DNA of 64,000 bases from Kiritimatiellia bacterium (lineage in GTDB: Bacteria > Verrucomicrobiota > Kiritimatiellia > CAIVKH01). The stretch is from NCBI GenBank assembly GCA_023953695.1, contig JAMLJG010000002.1:62001-126000 (forward strand), read 5' to 3'. Within the stretch, counting starts at the first letter, position 1. Every line of letters starts with the position of its first letter. Below the pieces are notes generated by a model. That model did not search any database and was not told the DNA's origin. It worked only from the letters and a program-made list of their open reading frames with translations. Position numbers and translations under genes: made by a program. This document shows, piece by piece, positions 50,868 through 59,041 of this stretch.

Positions 50868-52256
50868 TCAGCATGAAGAGTGCCAAAAGAGCTTCTGGAA
50901 GGTTTTCCCGAGTTTTTTAGCTTCATTCTTTGCATATCTGGCAGGGACGGCGATTCGACCTTTCATTTCTGCAAAATCCAGCCCAAATGGGGCCCCCTCA
51001 TGCACCTTCTTGCGAATAGCCGCTTCCGGGTCTAGCTGCGCCAGCTCGTGCAGATTATTCTTCACGTGATGATAGGCATCGCGGAAAGGCATCCCCTCCC
51101 CGACCAGTTCCAGAGCGCGATCGGTCGCAAATACATCGGGAGTGAACCCTCTTCGCAATGCGTCGCGATTGACGGTCGTGCCCACGATCAATCCACTCAT
51201 GACGCGCACACTCGACCGCGTTGTGGCGATTCCTTCCAGGAAGGGCTCCTTCGCTTCCTGCAAATCGCGATTGTAGCCCGAGGGCAAACCTCGACTCAGA
51301 TCATAAACCGCACTCGCATGCGCCCGTACCCGGGCCGCTTTCGCGCGCACCAGTTCCAGCACATCGGGATTCTTCTTCTGCGGCATGATGCTGCTGCCCG
51401 TGCAATACTCGGCCGGCAGCGTGAAATAGGCAAACTCGGGCATGGTGAAGAGCATCAAATCCTGCGCTAACCGCGATAGGGTCAGCATCACCTGGCTCAT
51501 TCCATCGAGCACGAGCGATTCCATTCGACCCCGTCCCTGATTCGCATAAAGCACATTGTGTGCGGGCCCCTCGAATCCCAGCAGGCGAGCCACGAGAGCT
51601 CGATCAATCGGCAGCGGCACGCCATAGCTCGCGGCCGACCCGAGCGGAGAGCGGTTGTTCACCTGATAGAGCGCAACGAGGAGCTCCATCGCATCGGCCA
51701 GCTCTTCACTGAATGCCGAGGCCCACAGCCCCACCGAGCTGGGCATCCCCGGCTGCATGTGCGTGCGGCCCACCATCGGAACCCCCACGTGACGCCGAGC
51801 AAAGGCCAATAGCGTTTCGGCCAGGGTGGCCACCTCTTCCAAGGTCCCGAGGATCTGGTTCCGCGCATACAGGCGCAAATCGAGCGCGACTTGATCGTTT
51901 CGACTCCGCGCGGTGTGGACCTTCTTTCCCACATCGCCCAGCGATGCGGTGAGCGTGCGCTCTACCGCGAGATGGACATCCTGATCATCCAAGGTGATCG
52001 CAAATTTCCCCGCGCGCGCTTGCTCAATGATTTTTTGCAGCTCTCCCAACACGCGCCGGCATTCGGCTTGCGTGAGAATCGGCGGATTCACCTTCATCCG
52101 GCTGAGCATGGTCACATGCGCGGCCGTGCCGAGGCAATCCACCTCGATCAGTTCGCGATCCAGAACCACATCCTTGCCCGCCGTGAACGCGAGCACGCCC
52201 GGATCAATGACGCCCACCGTCGTCGTCCGCCCAACCGATTTCTTAATTTTCGCCAT
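50868..52256 (-). CDS. argH: Argininosuccinate lyase
   Basis: 462 aa, typical length. Fumarase-superfamily signature GSSIMPQKKNPDVLELVRAKA near residue 283 (catalytic Ser loop), TARSRNDQVALDLRLY near 117, and VGRTHMQPGMPSSVGLWASA with the conserved His near 165. It cleaves argininosuccinate to arginine and fumarate in the cytoplasm. The slightly extended C-terminus ends KLGKTFQKLFWHSSC. It lies upstream of the kinase-like gene and downstream of a secreted unknown on the same strand; no other arg gene is in the window. Confidence 0.95.
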   Translation of the reverse strand: MAKIKKSVGRTTTVGVIDPGVLAFTAGKDVVLDRELIEVDCLGTAAHVTMLSRMKVNPPILTQAECRRVLGELQKIIEQARAGKFAITLDDQDVHLAVERTLTASLGDVGKKVHTARSRNDQVALDLRLYARNQILGTLEEVATLAETLLAFARRHVGVPMVGRTHMQPGMPSSVGLWASAFSEELADAMELLVALYQVNNRSPLGSAASYGVPLPIDRALVARLLGFEGPAHNVLYANQGRGRMESLVLDGMSQVMLTLSRLAQDLMLFTMPEFAYFTLPAEYCTGSSIMPQKKNPDVLELVRAKAARVRAHASAVYDLSRGLPSGYNRDLQEAKEPFLEGIATTRSSVRVMSGLIVGTTVNRDALRRGFTPDVFATDRALELVGEGMPFRDAYHHVKNNLHELAQLDPEAAIRKKVHEGAPFGLDFAEMKGRIAVPARYAKNEAKKLGKTFQKLFWHSSC

Positions 52257-52354
52257 AACCGACTACCTTCTCCTCGGGCCGACCGAGGCCGAACACGCCC
52301 GAACTGAATATCGAATCAGCGTAAAAGTATCGCCTCGATTTTGCACGGGGAAAG

Positions 52355-53632
52355 TCAACGCTTCTCGTCGCGAGCCTCAATGGCGTCCAGAAACCTCCGC
52401 GCGGCTGCGGCATTGACATCCTCCGGCCGAACGCGCGCCTCCAGCGAATCGAGATAGCGCCGCCGGGCGTCCACCATGGCCTCAAAGGAAACGCGACGCT
52501 CTTCCGCCGCCTTCCACTCTGCCCGGAGCGCGCGCGCGGAATTCTGAATCGCAAGCGCGTCCAGAAACCGAGCATATTGCTTGGCCAGATTCACCGCCTC
52601 CTCTTCCAGACCAATCGTCTCCAGGCGATACCGAAGCGCGAGGCGCACGGCGAGCGAACGAACCCACGCCTCATGGCGGCGGCCAATCATCTCGGAGAGC
52701 GGCAAATCGGCGAGCTCCGTCGGACCGCCTGCCGCTTCCAGCGCCGAAAGCGGAATCCGGTGAATATTCGCCAATGCTCGCGCATCGCCTGCACTCCACA
52801 CCCTCGACCGCTCTTGCTGTTCCGCAATCCAAAGGTCCCACTCGCGCTCCGCTCGTGCGATATCGGGAGCGCCAATCATCCGCATGGCCCACCACGCGCC
52901 ATCCGGCGTTTGTCCCTGCGCTTGAGCGCGAAGCGCATCGCCCAGCAGAGCAACGCCGCGCGAGGAATCCACCAGCCAAGCGACCAGCAGCGTCGCATCT
53001 GCCTTTTCGGGCCAGCGGCCGGGCGGCATGAAGAAGCGCCCGAGCAAATCCGAAAGCGGCTCCATCTCATCCACCGACCATCGCCGAAATGCGCTCCCTC
53101 GATCGCGCGCGCGTAGTTCGGTGGAACTGTTGTGGATCAACCCCACCACCATCCAATCCGGTGCGCGACCCGGCGCGAGACAGCGAGCGGAGGGATCCTG
53201 CAGGGCCTGAATGAATCGGCTGATGAGCAAATTGCCCAACATCTCGTCCGCCTGTTCGGCGTCGAGCTGCTCGAGATTTCGCAGCGTCAGCTTCTGCCAC
53301 ACGACGCCCTCGCGGCACCCTTGCCCCGCATGGATCAACGGCTCCAGCCCCGCGACATTCGAGCCTTCAATCACAAGGGTCTCGCCAGGCCCGAAGGGAA
53401 TCGCCCCCAATCGGCTCGTCACGCGATCGGCCACGCTCTCCGCCCACTGCGCCACTTCTGTCGCCCGCCCCATCGGCAATCCCTCAACCACGAAGCGGCG
53501 GGACGAACTGAATGTGGTGCGCGGCTGTTGGAGCCGCTGCTGTCGCGGGGGCTCTTCGCTCTGGGCGCTCGGCAAGAGAAGCAACAATCCCGCCAGCGCA
53601 GCGCTGCAGACGAATCCGCGCACCGGTTTCAT
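52355..53632 (-). CDS. Secreted protein of unknown function
   Basis: 425 aa. Signal peptide about 1-25 (FVCSAALAGLLLLLPSAQS). The mature protein is helical and Arg/Glu/Ala-rich. The middle part (DWMVVGLIHNSSTELRARDRG, FFMPPGRWPEKADATLLVAW) resembles peptidase-like superhelical folds without a metal motif. The last 90 residues are predicted coiled coil (LRAEWKAAEERRVSFEAMVD). The start of dtd overlaps its stop side neighbour: this gene begins inside the last codon of dtd (4-nt overlap), so the two are co-translated. No family recognised. Confidence 0.7.
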   Translation of the reverse strand: MKPVRGFVCSAALAGLLLLLPSAQSEEPPRQQRLQQPRTTFSSSRRFVVEGLPMGRATEVAQWAESVADRVTSRLGAIPFGPGETLVIEGSNVAGLEPLIHAGQGCREGVVWQKLTLRNLEQLDAEQADEMLGNLLISRFIQALQDPSARCLAPGRAPDWMVVGLIHNSSTELRARDRGSAFRRWSVDEMEPLSDLLGRFFMPPGRWPEKADATLLVAWLVDSSRGVALLGDALRAQAQGQTPDGAWWAMRMIGAPDIARAEREWDLWIAEQQERSRVWSAGDARALANIHRIPLSALEAAGGPTELADLPLSEMIGRRHEAWVRSLAVRLALRYRLETIGLEEEAVNLAKQYARFLDALAIQNSARALRAEWKAAEERRVSFEAMVDARRRYLDSLEARVRPEDVNAAAARRFLDAIEARDEKR

Positions 53633-54084
53633 GGCGTCACTCGACCTCGACTCTCCAGCGGAATCGTCACCGGCCCATCGTTCTCCAACTCCACCCGCAT
53701 GTGGGCCGCAAAGCGCCCGGTCTGCACGCGAAATCCACCCTCGCGCAGCAACGCGGCAAACGCTTCATAGCCCGCCTCGCCTTCATCGGGCAGCGCAGCG
53801 TCGAGATAGCTCGGTCGGTTGCCGCGGGCGCAATCGGCAAAGAGCGTGAATTGACTGACCACGAGAAAGTCCGCCTGCACCTCGCGCGGGCCGAGATTCA
53901 TCCGGCCCTCGGCATCGTCGAACACGCGCAGATTCATCGTCTTGCGCGCCAGAAATTCGCGATCTGCCGGTGTATCGCCCTGCGCCACACCGCAGAGAAT
54001 GAGAAACCCGCGCCCGATCGAAGCAATCTCCTCATCCGCGACCAGCACCCGGGCACGATTCACGCGCTGGATGACCAGTTTCAT
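53629..54084 (-). CDS. dtd: D-aminoacyl-tRNA deacylase
   Basis: 151 aa. Hallmarks of DTD: MKLVIQRVNRARVLVADEEI at the N-terminus, the active-site motif VSQFTLFADCARGNRPSY near residue 76, and NDGPVTIPLES (cross-subunit GP motif) near 136. It removes D-amino acids from mischarged tRNA in the cytoplasm. It overlaps the following secreted-protein gene by 4 nt and lies 17 nt downstream of the ATPase gene. Confidence 0.94.
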   Translation of the reverse strand: MKLVIQRVNRARVLVADEEIASIGRGFLILCGVAQGDTPADREFLARKTMNLRVFDDAEGRMNLGPREVQADFLVVSQFTLFADCARGNRPSYLDAALPDEGEAGYEAFAALLREGGFRVQTGRFAAHMRVELENDGPVTIPLESRGRVTP

Positions 54085-54101
54085 CGGCGAACGGGATTCC
54101 C

Positions 54102-55820
54102 TTAATCGGCCGCGCGCGAAATGCGCAGCGAGGCCAGGCGATTGAGCGCCGCCGCAATTTCATAGCGGCGCGGACGGGCCAAGTCGCCGCGCAAATCGCG
54201 CGTGAGGCACTCGAGCCCTTCCGTGCTCAAATCGCGATCAATCAAATCCAACACCTCGCGAATAGGCCGCCCTTCGTTAAGGTAGCGATTCTTCGCGTAA
54301 TAGAGGATCAACCCGATGGTCTCGATTTGATTGGTGTCCGCCAATTGCGCGACGCCGGTCAGATCAATCACATTGTTGCCAAAGCGCAAGCGGCCCAACT
54401 CCTCCACGCCAATCACCGCATCGTGCCGCCCCGAGGTCGCATCGAGGCTGCTCGGAACAATCCAGCGCGCGTAGCTCGTCAGCCGAGCGAGCGCCGACGC
54501 ATCCGGTTTGATCTCCTCGGGGTGAATGGAAAGCTGCTTCGCTTCGCGTGTGACATCCACCACTTGATAGTCGTCCACACGCAACACCGTGTCGGCCACG
54601 GGGATGAATTCCGCAACGGACGAGGCGCCCGCCACAACCACGGAAATGCCGAGATCCTCCACCATCTGGCGCGCGCAAACGGAAAATGGAACCAAGCGCG
54701 GTTCCGCGCCTCCCGCCAACCCTTTCAGGCGCGAATCCTGGCTCAGGAAGCCCGAGTTGGAATCCGACTCATCGAAAAGCAACGCGCGCGCGCCCACTTC
54801 GAGCGCCTCCGCCACCGACGCCGCCTGCGCCGCTGAGGGATCGGCATGCGTCGTGGTGAATTGGCGAACATCGCGACCGGCCGGGTTTTGTCGGACAAAG
54901 GCGCTGATATCCACGCGCTGCACGCTGCGCCGATCCTCTGCGGCGATATACACCGCGTCCGGTGTGGTAACCACATATTCGCGACCGTCGCCCGGCACGT
55001 GGTTGTAAATGCCCGCCGCCAACGCTTTCATCAGCTCGCGGCGTCCCGAATATGCGTCGCCCAAAATCACGGTGATGCCGCTGGGAATTCCCAATCCGCG
55101 AACACGCCCCTTGTTCGGCACTTCCACATCCACCAGCAGCTCGTCCGGCACCACGAACGGCACATCGCGGTTGTAGTCCGGGCGATCGGAGTGATCCACG
55201 CGAATCAGAAACGCCCCCTCGCCCACGAAGCCGATCAGTCCGCGCGTCGGCAACGCTTGCCGAATCGCATCCGCATCTTCCATCAGATCCACGAACTGGT
55301 TGACTTCCACTTCCTCCAGGTTGCAGAAAATCAGCGCGGAATTGACGATGGCAGGCAGCTCCTCAAAGAAGACGTGGCGCGCTTCTTCGCCGAGCACCGT
55401 CCCGCGGCGCGCCGGAAGCTGAACGATCAGGCGCGCTTCAATGAAGTCATCGGAAATCACCAGTGCCGAGCGCGGCAAAATCTTCTGCCCCGGGGTCGCG
55501 ACGGAAAGGCGGCGGCGCGAAATACCCTGATCGTCATAGGCCGCCACGCGCGAGACCGAGTCCGACAGCTTTCGCACAAGCAAATCCTCCAGTGCCGTGC
55601 GGCGGATGGCGGTTGCGTAGAGATCGGGCGGGAACCCCGCCGTCACGGATGGCACGCGAACAACAATCAGCGTTTGAGAATCGTCGGCTTCCGTCGGAAT
55701 GCGGGCCAGCTTCAAGATATAGCGCGAAAAATCGTAATCGCCGATAATCCGGCCATATTCCGAAAAATCGCGCCCATCTATCTCGCCCAGCAATTCGAAA
55801 AACTCTTGTTTGTCCTTCAT
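54102..55820 (-). CDS. COG3044-type predicted ABC-class ATPase with altered Walker A
   Basis: 572 aa. Family layout: an N-terminal domain with YGRIIGDYDFSRYILKLARI, then an ATPase core with IPSGITVILGDAYSGRREL, YNHVPGDGREYVVTTPDAVY, QAASVAEALEVGARALLFDE (Walker B) and TVLRVDDYQVVDVTREA. In other members the phosphate loop ends in GK[ST]. Here it reads GDAYSGRRE (codons near 55060), so the P-loop Lys is Arg and the Ser/Thr is Glu. DE after ALLF is kept. Function of the family is unknown. The change suggests weak or no ATP hydrolysis. Cytoplasmic; RBS AAGGAAAAG. Confidence 0.83.
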   Translation of the reverse strand: MKDKQEFFELLGEIDGRDFSEYGRIIGDYDFSRYILKLARIPTEADDSQTLIVVRVPSVTAGFPPDLYATAIRRTALEDLLVRKLSDSVSRVAAYDDQGISRRRLSVATPGQKILPRSALVISDDFIEARLIVQLPARRGTVLGEEARHVFFEELPAIVNSALIFCNLEEVEVNQFVDLMEDADAIRQALPTRGLIGFVGEGAFLIRVDHSDRPDYNRDVPFVVPDELLVDVEVPNKGRVRGLGIPSGITVILGDAYSGRRELMKALAAGIYNHVPGDGREYVVTTPDAVYIAAEDRRSVQRVDISAFVRQNPAGRDVRQFTTTHADPSAAQAASVAEALEVGARALLFDESDSNSGFLSQDSRLKGLAGGAEPRLVPFSVCARQMVEDLGISVVVAGASSVAEFIPVADTVLRVDDYQVVDVTREAKQLSIHPEEIKPDASALARLTSYARWIVPSSLDATSGRHDAVIGVEELGRLRFGNNVIDLTGVAQLADTNQIETIGLILYYAKNRYLNEGRPIREVLDLIDRDLSTEGLECLTRDLRGDLARPRRYEIAAALNRLASLRISRAAD

Positions 55821-55838
55821 GCTTTTCCTTTCCGGTGC

Positions 55839-56546
55839 TTACCGGGAACCCCCTACCCTCGCAATCGCGTGATCTTCTGCAATGCTCAAATGGGTCAGCG
55901 CGTTCAAGAGTGCCCGTTCGTGGGTCATATTGTCGAACATCCGCACCCATTTTGCCAGTGTCCATTCCGCCACAACGCGCGGCAACGGCAAGTGCCCCAT
56001 CCGCACGCGCTTCAGATTCCATCGCAACCCGGATTCGCTTGCCGCTGGCTGGCAGGTCGCCTCGTAGGTCAAGGGCAGCGCTCCAATCTTCGTGCGCCAC
56101 ACAATCGCCAACGTGTCTGGCGACAGTTGCGCATTGATCGCCAAGAGGTCGGCGGAAATGGAGGCTGGATTGTCCCCCCGCCCGCGGCTGCGCGTAACCA
56201 ACGCATGGAAATAGGCGTTCAACTCCGCCTCGGGCACGATTTCCTCAACCCGCTGGCCCTTCACAATCCCCGAATCCAAATGTTGAAGGCGCAGCAGGAA
56301 ACGCTGCGCATCTTCGGACGTGCCAATTCGGCCTTTCTGCGGAACCGTGCGAACCATCTGCACGAGCGCGAGCAACAGCGCGAACGCCAACACCAGGCGC
56401 AGCGCCCGGAAAATCTGGCGGCCCACGTCCGATCCGCCTGCGCGCCGCAGATTATTGTGGTCCAACTTGGCGCCACATTTCATACAGAACACGCGCCCCA
56501 GCGGGGTCGGCGCACCACAGACACTGCATTTGACGACAGGGTTCAT
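55839..56546 (-). CDS. Zinc-ribbon membrane protein of unknown function
   Basis: 235 aa. The N-terminal zinc ribbon has Cys pairs CSVCGAPTPLGRVFCMKCG (residues 7-25). A single transmembrane helix follows (IFRALRLVLAFALLLALVQMV, about 45-65), then a soluble domain of about 165 residues with RFLLRLQHLDSGIVKGQRVE and a lipocalin-like or START-like strand pattern at the end. It overlaps the FmdB-type gene upstream by 4 nt, so the two zinc-ribbon proteins are probably made together. No known function. Confidence 0.72.
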   Translation of the reverse strand: MNPVVKCSVCGAPTPLGRVFCMKCGAKLDHNNLRRAGGSDVGRQIFRALRLVLAFALLLALVQMVRTVPQKGRIGTSEDAQRFLLRLQHLDSGIVKGQRVEEIVPEAELNAYFHALVTRSRGRGDNPASISADLLAINAQLSPDTLAIVWRTKIGALPLTYEATCQPAASESGLRWNLKRVRMGHLPLPRVVAEWTLAKWVRMFDNMTHERALLNALTHLSIAEDHAIARVGGSR

Positions 56547-56875
56547 GAAGATTTCTTCTTGGCCTTTGCTTTCGATTTCCCGGATGCCGCCGATTTCTCC
56601 GCCGCAACAGGTTTCTCCGCTGTTTTCGAAGGCGCGGCCTCGGCCGATGGCGCCTTCGCGCTCGTATCCGCCTTCTCCGCTTTCTGGTACCCATCGCTCC
56701 GGTAGTCGGTGATGTAGAAGCCGCTCCCCTTAAACAACAGGCCCGCGCCCGCGCTGATCTTGCGGCGCACCGCTCCTCGACACTTCGGACAGCGTTTCAG
56801 CGGCTCCTCGCTCATCCGCTGAAAACGCTCAAACTCCAGCCCACACTTTGCACATTCGTATTCGTACGTCGGCAT
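56543..56875 (-). CDS. FmdB-family zinc-ribbon protein
   Basis: 110 aa. The first 60 residues match the FmdB (CxxC_CxxC_SSSS) family: MPTYEYECAKCGLEFERFQR, then EEPLKRCPKCRGAVRRKISAG, then LLFKGSGFYITDY. Four Cys bind one zinc. The remainder is an Ala/Lys/Ser/Glu-rich disordered tail ending in a Lys cluster. FmdB was named from a putative regulator of formamidase genes, but the role in most bacteria is unknown. Confidence 0.88.
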   Translation of the reverse strand: MPTYEYECAKCGLEFERFQRMSEEPLKRCPKCRGAVRRKISAGAGLLFKGSGFYITDYRSDGYQKAEKADTSAKAPSAEAAPSKTAEKPVAAEKSAASGKSKAKAKKKSS

Positions 56876-56964
56876 TCCGAAAAATCCTCTGCAAACGCGG
56901 GAGAATAGATTTCGGCTGCAAGCCTGTCAAACAAGGAGCATCTGCAGGCGAGCGAGAAAAGAAG

Positions 56965-56996
56965 CGGCCCCGCTCGCCCACTGGCGAGCGGGGCCG
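56965..56996 (-). terminator. Intrinsic terminator of the amt-glnK operon
   Basis: A perfect 14-bp stem (CGGCCCCGCTCGCC with GGCGAGCGGGGCCG) around a CACT loop lies 26 nt after the glnK stop. On the minus strand the stem is followed by CTTCTTTTCTC, a T-rich tail. It separates amt-glnK from the FmdB-type gene. Confidence 0.85.
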
Positions 56997-57022
56997 TTCA
57001 CATGCCCCCGTCTCCGGCGCTA

Positions 57023-57364
57023 TCAACCGATCGCGCTGGCGCCGGTTTCTCCCGTGCGTATGCGCGTCACGGACTCAAGGCTCAAGACGAATATCTTGCC
57101 GTCACCAATGTTGCCTGTGTGCGCACCCTCCGTTATCGCCTCAATGGCGGGTTCAACGAACGTCTCGTTCACCGCAATCTCAAGCTTGAGCTTCTTCAAC
57201 AGACTCCCCGCCTCTTTCACGCTGCGATAGATCGTGGAGATGCCCTTCTGCCGGCCGTGCCCCAGCACGGGGGTCACGGTCACCAGATGGATGTCCTTCT
57301 TTTCGAGCCGATCCAGCACGGAATCCAATCGGTCGGGCTGAATAATCGCTATGATGTATTTCAT
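57023..57364 (-). CDS. glnK: Nitrogen regulatory protein P-II (GlnB/GlnK type), Tyr51 absent
   Basis: 113 aa, aligning without gaps to E. coli GlnB/GlnK: MKYIIAIIQPDRLDSVLDRL, then LGHGRQKGISTIYRS at the T-loop base, and the C-terminal GNIGDGKIFVLSLESVTRIR (B-loop). The uridylylation site Tyr51 is Glu in this alignment (Tyr46 is kept), and position 49 is Val instead of the Ser used in cyanobacteria, so covalent modification by GlnD-type enzymes is not expected. ATP/2-oxoglutarate residues Gln39 and the Lys of GDGK are present. It is 18 nt downstream of amt and probably blocks the transporter when nitrogen is sufficient. RBS AAGGACC. Confidence 0.93.
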   Translation of the reverse strand: MKYIIAIIQPDRLDSVLDRLEKKDIHLVTVTPVLGHGRQKGISTIYRSVKEAGSLLKKLKLEIAVNETFVEPAIEAITEGAHTGNIGDGKIFVLSLESVTRIRTGETGASAIG

Positions 57365-57382
57365 GGATAAAGGTCCTTTCTA

Positions 57383-58696
57383 TTAGTCGAGAACGGTGTA
57401 ACCCGATTCTTTGTGTTGCGTCAGATCCAGCCCGACCCGCTCCTCGTGCTCGCTCACGCGCAGGCCAATCAGCAGATCCACCACTTTCAAGAGCACATAG
57501 GAGGCCACGAAGGAGAACACCATCGTGATCACCGTCGCCTTGAGCTGAACGATGAACTGCTCGCCTCGCGACTGCGTCACCAGTGCGTTGACTGCGGGTG
57601 TGCAGAAGAGCCCCGTCGCCAAGGCGCCCCAAATACCGCCAATACCGTGCACGCCGAACGCGTCGAGCGAGTCGTCATAGCCGAGCTTCGGCTTCACGTA
57701 GATCACAAAGAACCAGCAGATCACCGACGAGCCCAAACCAACCCAGATGGCGCCCAGGGGCGTCACAAATCCGCAGGCAGGCGTGATCGCCACCAGACCC
57801 GCAACCGCGCCGGTAATCATGCCGAGCGTCGTCGGCTTCTTGTGGAACAGCCAATCAATGACCGCCCACGTCAAACCCGCGACAGCCGTTGCCACGTGCG
57901 TGGTCACAAAGGCATTGGCCGCAATCCCATCCGCTGCGAGCGAGCTACCCGCATTGAATCCGAACCAACCAAACCAAAGCATCCCAGCGCCCAAGACGGC
58001 CAACGGCAGACTGTGGGGCGACGATACACTTCCGACCCGCTTGCCGAGAACCAGCGCCGCCGCCAGCGCCGCCATGCCCGCATTGATGTGCACCACGGTT
58101 CCACCCGCAAAGTCCAGCGCACCCCATTGGGACATGAAGCCACCACCCCACACCCAATGCGCCACTGGCGAATACACCAGAATGCTCCACAACAGAGTGA
58201 ACACGCAGAAGGCCGAGAACTTCATCCGCTCGGCGAATCCGCCAATGATCAAGGCGGGCGCAATGATGGCGAACTTCAACTGAAACGCCATGAACAGCAG
58301 ATGCGGAATCGTCTGTCCGGCCAACGGCTCCACCCCCACTCCCTTTAGGAACAGATAGTTCAAGCCACCAATCAGGCCTTTGCTATCGGTCCCGAAAGCG
58401 AGGCTATACCCGATCCCCACCCAGGCCACTGTGACCAAGCACATGGCCATGAAGCACTGCATCAGCACGGACAGAATGTTCTTCTTGCGAACCAAGCCGC
58501 CATAGAAGAACGCCAAACCCGGTGTCATCAACAGCACCAGTCCGGAGCTGGCCAACAACCAAGCCGTGTTCCCCGCATCAATCGCCGGAACCGCCGCGCT
58601 CGCCTCCTCCGCCCCTTGCGCCACCACGGCCGCGCCGCCCAATAACAACAGGCACGATAACCATGCCATCTTCAACCCTCGTCTAATCGCAAACAT
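57383..58696 (-). CDS. amt: Ammonium transporter
   Basis: 437 aa from the ATG at 58696, chosen because GGAG ends 6 nt upstream; the ATG at 58702 touches the ribosome binding site. A signal peptide (about 1-28, GGAAVVAQG) precedes 11 transmembrane helices, as in Gram-negative AmtB. Signature segments are DFAGGTVVHINAGMAALAAA with the first pore His, and DDSLDAFGVHGIGGIWGALA with the second pore His. The cytosolic C-terminal tail (GLRVSEHEERVGLDLTQHKE) is the P-II contact region. It moves ammonium across the inner membrane. First gene of an operon with glnK under a sigma-54 promoter. Confidence 0.96.
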   Translation of the reverse strand: MFAIRRGLKMAWLSCLLLLGGAAVVAQGAEEASAAVPAIDAGNTAWLLASSGLVLLMTPGLAFFYGGLVRKKNILSVLMQCFMAMCLVTVAWVGIGYSLAFGTDSKGLIGGLNYLFLKGVGVEPLAGQTIPHLLFMAFQLKFAIIAPALIIGGFAERMKFSAFCVFTLLWSILVYSPVAHWVWGGGFMSQWGALDFAGGTVVHINAGMAALAAALVLGKRVGSVSSPHSLPLAVLGAGMLWFGWFGFNAGSSLAADGIAANAFVTTHVATAVAGLTWAVIDWLFHKKPTTLGMITGAVAGLVAITPACGFVTPLGAIWVGLGSSVICWFFVIYVKPKLGYDDSLDAFGVHGIGGIWGALATGLFCTPAVNALVTQSRGEQFIVQLKATVITMVFSFVASYVLLKVVDLLIGLRVSEHEERVGLDLTQHKESGYTVLD

Positions 58697-58734
58697 GAAC
58701 ATCTCCTTTTGTTAGAATGTGTCAGGAACCCTTT

Positions 58735-58750
58735 AGCAGACGCCGTGCCA
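58735..58750 (-). promoter_or_regulatory. Sigma-54 promoter of amt-glnK
   Basis: The minus strand reads TGGCACGGCGTCTGCT, matching TGGCACG-N4-TTGCW at all positions except the first T of the -12 box, with exact spacing. The predicted start near 58724 leaves about 27 nt to the ATG at 58696. Nitrogen control of amt-glnK by sigma-54 and an NtrC-type activator is well established in other bacteria. Confidence 0.8.
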
Positions 58751-59005
58751 ACTCCGGGCGAAACAGCCCACAACTCTACGCAACACGCTGTCCGTTAGAG
58801 CGTTGCACAACTTTCACTCGCCGACAAACGAAGGGCCAATTGAGCGCGCTCGCTACATTTATGTATCTCCTTTTTTCTTTTCATACGGTTCTGTTTGGGA
58901 TGCGGTCGCAATGCTATTCGCGCCATGCAAGAAGCGCTCGGGAACTGCGGGTGCACGACTGGATCGCCACTCATTGATCAATGAAGAAGAGGAGACGGAT
59001 TCCCC
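58751..59005. other. Divergent spacer between amt and the MarR gene
   Basis: Gene-free. It contains an AT-rich block (58855-58895, with TATGTATCTCCTTTTTTCTTTTC) and must carry any NtrC-type enhancer for amt. No clear GCAC-N11-GTGC-type NtrC site was found by eye. Confidence 0.4.
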
Positions 59006-59034
59006 TTGCGCAAGGAGGACGGCGCGGCTATAGT
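59006..59034 (+). promoter_or_regulatory. Sigma-70 promoter for marR-tolC
   Basis: TTGCGC (59006-59011), 17 nt, TATAGT (59029-59034). The start point would be at about 59041, directly at the ATG of the MarR gene (59042), implying a leaderless or very short-leader transcript. Confidence 0.6.
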
Positions 59035-59041
59035 TCACAGC

